Positions 40,699-48,692 of a stretch of DNA of 64,000 bases are shown here, piece by piece. Location: contig SFND01000005.1 in NCBI GenBank assembly GCA_004554245.1, positions 1 through 64,000 of the forward strand, given 5' to 3'. The translations under genes were made by a program, and so were the position numbers. Origin of the DNA: Oribacterium sp. (GTDB lineage: Bacteria; Bacillota_A; Clostridia; Lachnospirales; Lachnospiraceae). The notes under the pieces were generated by a model, which saw only the letters and a program-made list of their open reading frames with translations, had not been told where the DNA came from and made no database searches. Numbering within the stretch: position 1 is the stretch's first letter; every line of letters begins with the position of its first letter.

Positions 40699-41739
40699 TA
40701 TAATATCTGTGATGAATGGCTGGAAAAGGGATTTTCCATCAGTCCGTTCTCGCTCCCTCTGAAAAGACAGGTTTTTATTCCATCGAAAGATCATTTCGAC
40801 GGACTGTTTGGCGTGTTCGCTGATAGCCTTCCGGATAACTGGGGCAGACTGCTTTTGAACCGTCTGCTCCGCGCACATCAGCAGAACACAGACGAACTGA
40901 CGGTTATAGACCGTCTGGCCATCGTCGGAAAGTCCGGGATGGGAGCATTGACCTACTATCCGGAAAAGAGCTATGAGCAGAATTACGAGCATGTTGACCT
41001 GGATGAGCTGGCAGAAGAATGCGCGAAAATCCTGAATACAGAATACTCGGATAAACTGGATGAGCTCTACTGTTTAGGTGGTACGAGTGGTGGTGCTCGA
41101 CCGAAAATCCTGACCACGATCGATCAGAAAGAGTGGATGATTAAATTTCCTGCACATGTAGATAGCAGAGATGCAGGAAAGATGGAATTTGATTATTCCT
41201 GCTGTGCCAGAGAATGCGGAATTGAGATGAGCGAAACCCGACTGTTTCCATCCGATAAGTGCAAGGGATACTTCGGCATCCGACGCTTCGATCGAGAGAA
41301 AGGCGGGAAACGAGTACATATGCTGACTGCCGCTGCGCTGCTGGAGCTGGATTTCGAGCAGCCGAGTCTGGATTACCATAGCCTGATGAAGCTTACGAAG
41401 ATTCTGACCAGAGATCATCCGTCCGATCTCGAAAATATGTTTCGGCGTATGTGTTTCAATGTCTATGCTCACAACCGGGATGACCACTCGAAAAACTTCA
41501 CATATCTGTACGATGAAGCAAATGATCGCTGGCATCTGAGCCCGGCCTATGACCTGACTTACAGTAATACATATTATGGTGAGCATACGACAACAGTGGA
41601 TGGGAATGGGCGAAATCCGGGCAGGAAGGAACTGCTCGCGGTAGGAATTCAGGCGGGGATGAAAAAGGAACGCTGTGAAAAAATCATCGAACAGATCGAA
41701 GCGTGTGTGAAGGAGATGCTCGGAGAGTATCTGAAATAA
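40699..41739 (+). pseudogene. HipA family kinase, N-terminally truncated
   Basis: From 40699 to the stop the frame encodes a HipA-type serine/threonine kinase toxin: EWLEKGFSISPFSLPL, DGLFGVFADSLPDNWGR, Gly-rich loop GGTSGGARPKIL, catalytic NRDDHSKNF and YDLTYS. The first 30-40 residues of the HipA N-domain are missing; an in-frame TAA at 40696 precedes the homology and no ATG is available (only GTG 40813, inside the conserved DSLPD region). No HipB-like antitoxin gene is seen upstream. The kinase core is intact, so a shorter product from GTG cannot be excluded. AT-rich relative to neighbours. Confidence 0.75.
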
Positions 41740-41772
41740 GGCGCCGCTGGGCGCCAATTACAAACTCAAACT

Positions 41773-41829
41773 AATGGGGTCAGACCCCATAAACTGGTGA
41801 AAGCCCCGGCGTGTGCCGGGGCTTTCACT
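41773..41829 (+). terminator. GTCTGAC half-element and terminator
   Basis: A single tggggtcagacccca at 41776-41790, then a 14-bp perfect stem gtgaaagccccggc / gccggggctttcac (41797-41810, 41815-41828). It can serve both converging transcription units (HipA and metH). Confidence 0.8.
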
Positions 41830-41839
41830 ATAGAAAAAC

Positions 41840-44458
41840 TTATAAAATACCTTTTTCCGCGAGTTCGTCTGCGTAGCGGACGGTGGTCATGGCGTCGCGG
41901 CCATAGCAGTCAGCGCCGATTTTGTCAGCGTAGTCCTGGGTCATGACGGCGCCGCCGACGACGATGCGGCAGTCCGGCTTCTGCTGGTGGAGCTGCCGGA
42001 TGGTTTCCTCCATGTTCACGACGGTGGTGGTCATGAGGGCGGAGAGGCCGACGAGGCGGATGTTCTCCCGAAGCGCGGTCTCCACGATGGTTTCCGGCGG
42101 CACATCTTTTCCGAGGTCGATGACGTCGTAGCCGTAGTTCTCGAGCAGGACCTTCACGATGTTCTTTCCGATGTCGTGAATGTCGCCCTTCACGGTCGCG
42201 AGGATGACGCGGCCCTTCGACTCCTGCGCGCTGCCGGCCATGGATTCCTTCACGACAGCGAAGGCGGCCTTGGCGGCTTCCGCGGCCATGAGGAGCTGCG
42301 GGAGGAAGACGGTGCCCTTTTCGAAGCCCTGGCCGACGACGTCGAGGGCCGGCACGAGGTCCTCGTTTATGATGTCGAGGGCATTTCGTGTGAGGAGAGC
42401 CTCACGCGTTGCGTCTGCTGCCGGTTTCGCCATGCCGCGTTCGATCGCTTCGACGAGTCGAGATTTGCCGGCCAATGCACCCGGTCCGCGACCGTCGTCT
42501 GCGCCCGCAGCCCGTCCGCTACCGGAAGATCCCGCGTTCGCGCCCGCGCTGGAGACATTGCCCGACGAAAGGCCCGCCGTGCCAGGCCCGAAGCCGGCGT
42601 TACTGTCCGATCCGCCTAGGGGACGGCCGGTGGCCTGCAGGTCCCCGGCGGAAACCCCGAGCGCGTTCAGCACACGGGTCTTATAGGCGGTCAGAGCGTC
42701 GCTTACCTGCTTGTCTGGAGACTTGTAGCCGGCATAGGCGGAGATGAAGCTCTGGAAATTCTCATCCTGGTTTGTGAGTGCGCAGAAGGCGCGGTACGCC
42801 TGCATCATCGCCTGATTGTTCGGGTTGATGATCGCGCAGGAGAGCCCGTTCTGCAGCGCCATCTCGAAGAAGTAGGCGTTGATGAGCTCGCGGGCCGGGA
42901 GACCGAAGCTGATGTTCGACACACCGAGGATGCTGCTGCCGCCGAGCTCGTCGCGGATGCGGCGGATCGTCTCGAGCGTCACGAGCGCCGAGCGCGGATC
43001 ACTGGAGACGGTCATGCAGAGGCCATCGATGACGATATCCTCGCGGCGAATCCCGTATTCCGCCGCCGTCGCGTAGATCTTCTCAGCGATACGGATGCGG
43101 TCGTCTGCATTGTCCGGAATACCGCCCTCATCGAGCGCGAGTGCCACGACGACGCCACCGTACTTCTTCACGAGCGGAAAGACCTCCGCCATGACCTCCT
43201 GCTTGCCGTTCACGGAGTTGATGAGCGCCTTGCCGTTGTAGTGACGAAGCGCGCGCTCCATGGCTTCCGGGTTCGAGGTGTCGATCTGGAGCGGCAGCGC
43301 CAGCACACTCTGCAGACGGCAGACGACCTCGTCGAGCAGCGCCACCTCATCGATCTCCGGCGTGCCGACATTGACATCGAGCACGTCCGCGCCCGCGTCC
43401 TCCTGCTGGAGGCCCTGGTCCACGATGTAGTCGATGTCGTGGTCGACGAGCGCCTGCTTGAAGCGTTTCTTGCCAGTCGGGTTGATGCGTTCGCCAATGA
43501 TCACAGGACGGGCCGCCCGTCCGATTTCGACGGTGCGGGAGAAGGAGGCGATGACGGTCTGCGCACGGCCCTGCGGTGGGAGTAGCGGGAGAGGGCGCAC
43601 GGCGGCGATCTCCGCGCGGATGTAGTCCGGGGTCGTGCCGCAGCAGCCACCGACGGCGGCCGCACCGAGCGCGGCGATCTGCTTCATATAGCCGGCGAAT
43701 TCCTCCGGGCCGACATCATAGACGGTCTTTCCGTCGACGGACTTCGGAAGACCGGCGTTCGGATTCACGAGCACCGGCACGTGGGCGGCCTTCACGAGAC
43801 GCTCCACGATCGGAATCATCTGGGCCGGTCCGAGCGAGCAGTTCACACCGAGCGCATCGACGCCGAGGCCCTCGAGCATAGCGACCACTGACTCCGGCGT
43901 ACCGCCCGTCAGCATTTTCCCACTGCCGTCGAAGACGCAGGTGATGAAAACCGGTAGATCGCAGTTTTCCTTCGCCGCGAGCACCGCCGCCTTCGCCTCG
44001 TAGGAGTCGTTCATCGTCTCGATCAGCACGAGATCCGCACCCTCGCGGGCGCCGATCCGTACGACCTCGCCGAAGATATCGACCGCGTCGTCGAAGGAGA
44101 GGTCGCCCATCGGCGCGAGCAGCTTGCCGGTCGGACCGATATCGAGGGCTACGTAGGCATCGTCGTCACGGCCGGCCTGCGTGCGCGCTTCCTTCGCGAG
44201 CTTCACCGCCGCCGTCACGATTTCGTCGAGGTTCTCCGGGAACTTCAGGCGATTCGCGCCGAAGGTATTCGTGTTATAGATGTCCGCACCGACCTCGAGA
44301 TAGCCGCGGTGCAGGTCGAGGATACACTCCGGGTGGAGGAGATTCCAGGTCTCCGGCAGCTCCCCCGGCTGCAGGCCCTTCTCCTGCAGGATGGAGCCGG
44401 TACCCCCGTCGAAGAACAGCCACTCCCGGCCGATTCGATCCATGATATTCTTTCGCAT
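41840..44458 (-). CDS. metH: cobalamin-dependent methionine synthase, lacking activation domain
   Basis: An 872-aa enzyme transferring methyl from methyltetrahydrofolate to homocysteine. Domains in order: homocysteine-binding (zinc Cys in GVNCSLGP and GGCCGTTPDY, residues about 210-285), pterin-binding (GERINPTGKKRFK to about 600), cap and B12-binding (EKGTVFLPQLLMAAE; cobalt His in DIHDIGKN; C-terminus to 872). The reactivation domain is absent and supplied by the next gene upstream in the operon (44605-45375). A 50-residue Ser/Gly/Ala-rich insertion (about 619-670) separates the folate and B12 modules. Confidence 0.95.
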   Translation of the reverse strand: MRKNIMDRIGREWLFFDGGTGSILQEKGLQPGELPETWNLLHPECILDLHRGYLEVGADIYNTNTFGANRLKFPENLDEIVTAAVKLAKEARTQAGRDDDAYVALDIGPTGKLLAPMGDLSFDDAVDIFGEVVRIGAREGADLVLIETMNDSYEAKAAVLAAKENCDLPVFITCVFDGSGKMLTGGTPESVVAMLEGLGVDALGVNCSLGPAQMIPIVERLVKAAHVPVLVNPNAGLPKSVDGKTVYDVGPEEFAGYMKQIAALGAAAVGGCCGTTPDYIRAEIAAVRPLPLLPPQGRAQTVIASFSRTVEIGRAARPVIIGERINPTGKKRFKQALVDHDIDYIVDQGLQQEDAGADVLDVNVGTPEIDEVALLDEVVCRLQSVLALPLQIDTSNPEAMERALRHYNGKALINSVNGKQEVMAEVFPLVKKYGGVVVALALDEGGIPDNADDRIRIAEKIYATAAEYGIRREDIVIDGLCMTVSSDPRSALVTLETIRRIRDELGGSSILGVSNISFGLPARELINAYFFEMALQNGLSCAIINPNNQAMMQAYRAFCALTNQDENFQSFISAYAGYKSPDKQVSDALTAYKTRVLNALGVSAGDLQATGRPLGGSDSNAGFGPGTAGLSSGNVSSAGANAGSSGSGRAAGADDGRGPGALAGKSRLVEAIERGMAKPAADATREALLTRNALDIINEDLVPALDVVGQGFEKGTVFLPQLLMAAEAAKAAFAVVKESMAGSAQESKGRVILATVKGDIHDIGKNIVKVLLENYGYDVIDLGKDVPPETIVETALRENIRLVGLSALMTTTVVNMEETIRQLHQQKPDCRIVVGGAVMTQDYADKIGADCYGRDAMTTVRYADELAEKGIL

Positions 44459-44520
44459 AATTTCCTCCGTTGTGTGTTTACCATTGCAGGCCGCAGAACT
44501 TTCGTGGCTTTGCGGAACTT

Positions 44521-44593
44521 TATGGGGTCTGACCCCATTAAGTTTTTCTAAACTGAATCTAAACTGAAGTTTATAGGGTCAGACCCCATTAAA
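44521..44593. repeat. GGGGTCTGACCCC element, copy 5
   Basis: tggggtctgacccca (44522-44536) and tagggtcagacccca (about 44575-44589) around attaagtttttctaaac ... gaagtttat. It lies between metH and the activation-protein gene, within the met operon. Confidence 0.85.
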
Positions 44594-44604
44594 TTTTTAT
44601 AAAG

Positions 44605-45375
44605 TCAGCAGTCGCGGTAGAGGCAGTCGGTTTTCGTGCACTGCCGGCAGTCGTGGGTGCTGCGCGCGGTGAGGGTGTCCGGGACAGAAGTATTGGCCTC
44701 GACGGATGTCGCGCATGATGACGCGGTGCTGTCAGCACTGAGCTTCAGCGGGTTGACCTCCGCTGCCAGGTATGCGGCGTCGGGCGCGGTTTTCGGCTGG
44801 CGCGTGCAGCCGATGAAGGCGGTGATGGACTTGCTCGGGACCATGAGGAGCGCGTCGGTCAGCGTGATGCCGCACCACTTCTGCATGTCGAGGATGCGCG
44901 CGAAATCCGTCTGGAGCGCGAGCGGCAGGTCCCCGTAGCCGGGCGAGTAGCGCGGGCGGAGCTGATAGCCACGTTCAGCCTCCTGTGCGCGAAGCTTCGC
45001 AACTTCGCTGTCTGCGTAGGACTCGATCATCTCGGCCCCCGCCGCCTGGTAGATGATGGAATCCGTCATGCTGGCAACTTCCCCCCGCTTGATGAGCAGG
45101 TCAATGCCGACGCCGATGGTGGCTGCAAACATATACGCGTCGTCGCAGCCGGAGAGGTTTCGATAGAGATCCCGCGAGCGGATCGTGAGCCCCGCGATCT
45201 CGACGAGGTCGGGTGCTTCTGTGCGGACGGGAAAGCGTCGGGAGATGGCGCGCGGCGTCGCGACCGCCTGCATTCGCACGATGCACTGCTGGATACGCTC
45301 GTCGATTTCTGGCGTCGGTGTGATTTTTCGGTAGCCGAGGTAACGGTAGACCTCGCGGAGTCGCATGTCGATCAT
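44605..45375 (-). CDS. MetH reactivation (SAM-binding) protein
   Basis: A 256-aa stand-alone version of the methionine synthase activation domain: EVYRYLGYRK near the start, RDLYRNLSGCDDAYMFAATIG, and RPRYSPGYGDLPLALQTDFARIL (RxxxGYG SAM-binding motif). It would reductively methylate inactive cob(II)alamin on MetH. Near the C-terminus a Ser/Thr/Ala-rich insertion (SADSTASSCATSVEANTSVPD) precedes a Cys cluster (CRQCTKTDC...C) that could bind a metal or Fe-S centre. ATG 45375 has GAAGGG upstream. Confidence 0.88.
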   Translation of the reverse strand: MIDMRLREVYRYLGYRKITPTPEIDERIQQCIVRMQAVATPRAISRRFPVRTEAPDLVEIAGLTIRSRDLYRNLSGCDDAYMFAATIGVGIDLLIKRGEVASMTDSIIYQAAGAEMIESYADSEVAKLRAQEAERGYQLRPRYSPGYGDLPLALQTDFARILDMQKWCGITLTDALLMVPSKSITAFIGCTRQPKTAPDAAYLAAEVNPLKLSADSTASSCATSVEANTSVPDTLTARSTHDCRQCTKTDCLYRDC

Positions 45376-45495
45376 AGTGCCCTTCACTTTCCGATGAGTG
45401 ATACGAACGAGGACGCAGAGGAGAGGTGTTGTGTGCGGATTCCATGCCACACTCGGCACCTGAGCTCCAGCTACGTCCCGTTGGGTAAAAGTATA

Positions 45496-46359
45496 TCAGA
45501 TTTTCAGGATTTCGCTCAGGTTCCGCTGGATGGCCTCGGCGACGTCCGGCTTGTTCATCGAGTAGACGTGGATGTGCTTCACATCGTTTGCGATGAGGTC
45601 GATGATCTGTTCGGTCGCATAGATGATGCCCGCCTGCTTCATCGCCTCCGGATGCTCGCCGAACTTGTCGACGATTTCCTTGAAACGAGTTGGAACCGTG
45701 GTGCCGGAGAGGGCGACGGAGCGACCGAGCTGCTTCTGGTTCGTGATCGGCATGATGCCGGCGAGAACAGGCACACGGATATCCTGCTCGCGGAGACGAT
45801 AGAGGAAGTTGAAGAACTCCGCGTTGTCGAAGAACATCTGCGTGGTCAGGAAGTCGACACCCGCGTCGACCTTGCGCTTCAGATTCCGGATGTCGTCATC
45901 CTTGTGGGCGCACTCGACATGGCCGTCCGGATAGCAGGCACCGCCGATGCAGAAGTCGCCCTGAGACTTGATGTCCGCGACGAGCTCACTCGCATAGTGG
46001 TAGTCGTCGTAAGGTGCGCCACCCTCCGGGATGTCACCGCGCAGGGCCATGACGTTCTCGAAGCCGTATTCCTTAAACTTCTGAATCATCTCGTGCACGT
46101 GCGCCTTCGTGGAGGACACACAGGTGAGATGCGGCAGCACCTCGACCCCGTACTTGTCCCGGATGTTCTTCGCGATGTTCAGCGTAAACTCGGAGGTTCC
46201 GCCGCCCGCACCATAGGTCACGGACATAAAGCTCGGGTGCAGCGCCGCTACGCCCTCCGTCGCCGCCTGCACGGAATCATACTTCTCGATCTTCTTCGGT
46301 GGGAACACCTCGAAGGAAAGTGTGATCTGATCCTGGTTTAAAATATCGATAATCTTCAT
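45496..46359 (-). CDS. metF: 5,10-methylenetetrahydrofolate reductase
   Basis: A 287-aa flavoenzyme making methyltetrahydrofolate for MetH. Motifs: SFEVFPPK at the start, SVTYGAGGG, HLTCV, ALRGD and GGACYPDGH. Length is standard for bacterial MetF. First gene of the minus-strand operon metF, activation protein, metH. GAGG precedes the ATG. Confidence 0.94.
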   Translation of the reverse strand: MKIIDILNQDQITLSFEVFPPKKIEKYDSVQAATEGVAALHPSFMSVTYGAGGGTSEFTLNIAKNIRDKYGVEVLPHLTCVSSTKAHVHEMIQKFKEYGFENVMALRGDIPEGGAPYDDYHYASELVADIKSQGDFCIGGACYPDGHVECAHKDDDIRNLKRKVDAGVDFLTTQMFFDNAEFFNFLYRLREQDIRVPVLAGIMPITNQKQLGRSVALSGTTVPTRFKEIVDKFGEHPEAMKQAGIIYATEQIIDLIANDVKHIHVYSMNKPDVAEAIQRNLSEILKI

Positions 46360-46665
46360 ATAGTAGAACCTCGTCGTGTATAGATATAATGTGAAAATAT
46401 CTTACTTATTTTAATGGGGAATGAATCAAAAGTATAATACGTAAAATTTAGGCGCCGTTATAGATGGAGGTTATAAGGCGGACTGTTCCTACATCGTTGC
46501 CTGTTCTTTTATGATTTCAAACGGTAAAAAAAGATCATAAAACATTTAAATTAATATTTTGCAAAATTACTTCAAAAATGCAAATTAAAAGCTTTAAATT
46601 TGCGGTTTTGCTGGTATGATAGAGGGGAAAGAGCAACATGGGTAAGAGCAAGGGGTAAATGTGAC
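46360..46665. promoter_or_regulatory. AT-rich divergent region between metF and the ATPase-RloB operon
   Basis: For the plus-strand operon, an extended -10 (TGG-TATGAT, 46615-46620) with TTTAAA 16 bp before it. An inverted repeat gcaaattaaa / tttaaatttgc (46580-46604) overlaps the -35 region and could be an operator. Promoter candidates for metF exist on the other strand but none is clear. I see no SAM or cobalamin riboswitch. Confidence 0.5.
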
Positions 46666-47856
46666 ATGCTTATTCAATTTACGATCGAAAATCACCGGTC
46701 TATCAAAAACAGCGCGGTTATCAGCTTCACTGCTTCAAAAGATACATCCTTCAGAGAAAATCTGCTGCATCCGGATAAGAAGAAAACGCTTCTTCCGGCG
46801 ATTGCCATTTATGGAGCAAATGCAGCAGGAAAAAGTAATGTTCTTCATGCGATGAAAACGATGAAAAATATGATCGTCGGGGATGCCGCGAAGCTATTAA
46901 AGGGACAGAAGCTGCCGTGGGAGCCATTCGGTGGGAACGCAAATCCGACCGCATTCGAAACAGTATTTATGTATCATGGTGTGCGTTACGCCTATGGTTT
47001 TTCCTTCGACGAAAACCGGATTCACACAGAGTATCTGTACTACTGGCCGAACGGGCGGGAAGCCATGATCTTTTCCCGAGATCATGGTGTCTATGAGTTT
47101 CGTGAGAATGTCAATGAGCAGACGGCATTAAGCAATCGCACACCGGATAACAAGCTTTATCTCGTGTCTTCAAATGACTGGAATCTTCCACAGACGGAAA
47201 ATGCCTATATGTGGTTTTTTGAAAAACTGACTTTTCTGATGGAGGAAGAGCCGGCAAGATCAGAAACGGTGGAACAGATTTTAAGCAGTGATACGAAGAA
47301 AATGCGTATTTTAAAGGAACTGATGTTGGCAGACCTCGGTATCTCGGATGTCAGCATTAAAAGCATATCCGGGCATGCACCCGTGATTACGACGACGCAT
47401 CGAATTATTCATGAGGATGGAAGCGTCGAGTATTTCCAGCTTCGGATGGATCAGGAGTCGGCAGGCACGCAACGCTTTTTCGCACGCATCGGTGGCTGGC
47501 TCCAGGCGCTGGATCAGGGTGCGCTCTTACTGGTGGATGAGATCGAAGACAGTCTGCACCCGCTTTTGACGAAGAGATTTATCGAGATGATACAGGATCA
47601 GCATGTGAACGTAAATGGGGCACAGCTTCTGTTCACAACCCATGATGCAATGCTTCTGGATCTCAAATTTTTCCGTAGAGATCAGATATGGTTTGCCGAA
47701 AAGGATGATAAGACCTGCGCGACCGAGCTGTATTCGCTGGCCTCCTTCTCTCCGCGAAAGGGAGAAGATGTGCGAAAAGGATATCTCCGGGGACGATTCG
47801 GTGCGGTGCCTTTTATAGGAGGTGATGATGGCGGCGAAATTCAGAAAAGAGTATAA
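46666..47856 (+). CDS. AAA15/ABC-type ATPase (RloA-like) of a defence operon
   Basis: A 396-aa SMC/ABC-like ATPase. N-terminal LIQFTIENHRSIKNSAVISF, Walker A YGANAAGKSNVL (residues about 47-58), and C-terminal ABC signature/Walker B region ALLLVDEIEDSLHPLL followed by the His switch FTTHDAMLL. Paired with RloB it resembles the ATPase-nuclease pairs of phage defence systems such as PARIS and OLD-like modules. ATG 46666 gives the conserved N-terminus. AT-rich relative to metF and folC on either side, suggesting transfer. Overlaps the RloB gene by 29 bp. Confidence 0.85.
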   Translation: MLIQFTIENHRSIKNSAVISFTASKDTSFRENLLHPDKKKTLLPAIAIYGANAAGKSNVLHAMKTMKNMIVGDAAKLLKGQKLPWEPFGGNANPTAFETVFMYHGVRYAYGFSFDENRIHTEYLYYWPNGREAMIFSRDHGVYEFRENVNEQTALSNRTPDNKLYLVSSNDWNLPQTENAYMWFFEKLTFLMEEEPARSETVEQILSSDTKKMRILKELMLADLGISDVSIKSISGHAPVITTTHRIIHEDGSVEYFQLRMDQESAGTQRFFARIGGWLQALDQGALLLVDEIEDSLHPLLTKRFIEMIQDQHVNVNGAQLLFTTHDAMLLDLKFFRRDQIWFAEKDDKTCATELYSLASFSPRKGEDVRKGYLRGRFGAVPFIGGDDGGEIQKRV

Positions 47857-48463
47857 CCCGAATAAAGTAGCACGACGTAAACGAAGACCGATCATTTATA
47901 TCATATGTGAAGGAAAGGAAACAGAGACACTGTATTTCAGGCACTTTCGTTCCAGGAACTGTCTTGTGGATGTCATACCGATATCGTCGAAGCATAGGGC
48001 GGCAGAGCATCTGGTGAAGCATGCACAGGCGTTGATTTCTCAATCCGATTACTATCCTGAAGATGGAGATCAGTTGTGGTGTGTGTTTGACTGCGATGAC
48101 AATAAAAATCAGGAGCTTCATCAGGCAGTGGATTATGCAGAAAAACAGGGTTACAGGATCGCTTACTCCAATCCATGCTTTGAATACTGGTACCTGCTTC
48201 ATTTCGAAAAAAGAAATGACTATTTGAAAGATTGCGATACGGTCATCAGCCTTTTAAAAGGCAAGGGATATCTGGATAATTATGAGAAAAACGGAGATGT
48301 ATTCAGACTTTTACAAATACATCAGGAGGAAGCGATTGAACGGGCAAAAGAACGTGTGGAGTACCTGCGTAAAGAGCATATCGAAATAGTTCATAGAGAT
48401 AGTAACCCGGTGACGACGGTCTATGAGTTGGTTGAGTTTTTGAATAGCAAAAGATCTATATAG
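47828..48463 (+). CDS. rloB: RloB family protein
   Basis: A 211-aa RloB-like protein with Toprim-like features: IIYIICEGKETETLYF near the N-terminus (Glu of the Toprim core), and CVFDCDDNKN (acidic DxD-type pair) at about residue 85. SNPCFEYWYLLHF is a family signature. Predicted nuclease acting with the upstream ATPase. ATG 47828 follows ATAGGAGG; the start lies inside the ATPase gene, so translation is coupled. Confidence 0.88.
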   Translation: MAAKFRKEYNPNKVARRKRRPIIYIICEGKETETLYFRHFRSRNCLVDVIPISSKHRAAEHLVKHAQALISQSDYYPEDGDQLWCVFDCDDNKNQELHQAVDYAEKQGYRIAYSNPCFEYWYLLHFEKRNDYLKDCDTVISLLKGKGYLDNYEKNGDVFRLLQIHQEEAIERAKERVEYLRKEHIEIVHRDSNPVTTVYELVEFLNSKRSI

Positions 48464-48476
48464 AGGGGAAGCGCAT

Positions 48477-48632
48477 ATGCCAAATAGTAAACCCGTTTCT
48501 GAAAGTGGTTGTGGCAGTAAAGATTATGACCGAGCGCAGGCCACTCTTCGCCTGATGAAGGAACTATCGGTAGGACAGAAATCAGGCGAAGAGAATGGAT
48601 GGCTCTCGCTTGAAGAGATTGGAGAAATATAG
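48477..48632 (+). CDS. small acidic protein after RloB, 51 aa
   Basis: A short ORF (MPNSKPVSESGCGSKDYDRA at its start) beginning 13 bp after the rloB stop with AGAGGGGAAG upstream. The C-terminal part (ATLRLMKELSVGQKSG, then GWLSLEEIGEI) resembles the toxin-binding tails of RelB/Phd-type antitoxins. Its position and ribosome binding site indicate a real third gene of the operon; it could be an inhibitor of the defence pair or a truncated antitoxin remnant. Confidence 0.6.
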   Translation: MPNSKPVSESGCGSKDYDRAQATLRLMKELSVGQKSGEENGWLSLEEIGEI

Positions 48633-48646
48633 GAGGACTCACGTAG

Positions 48647-48685
48647 AAGAGCTGCCGCATGGTCATGCGAACAGCTCTTTTATAA
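48647..48685. terminator. bidirectional terminator between the RloB operon and folC
   Basis: aagagctg ... cagctctt outer stem with cgcatg/catgcg inner stem (48647-48679), followed by TTTATA on the plus side and with A-rich sequence on the other. Confidence 0.8.
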
Positions 48686-48692
48686 ATGTGAC

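Noticed and set aside
46360..46600. SAM or other riboswitch upstream of metF
   Set aside because: The region is AT-rich without the conserved motifs of SAM or cobalamin aptamers on the minus strand.
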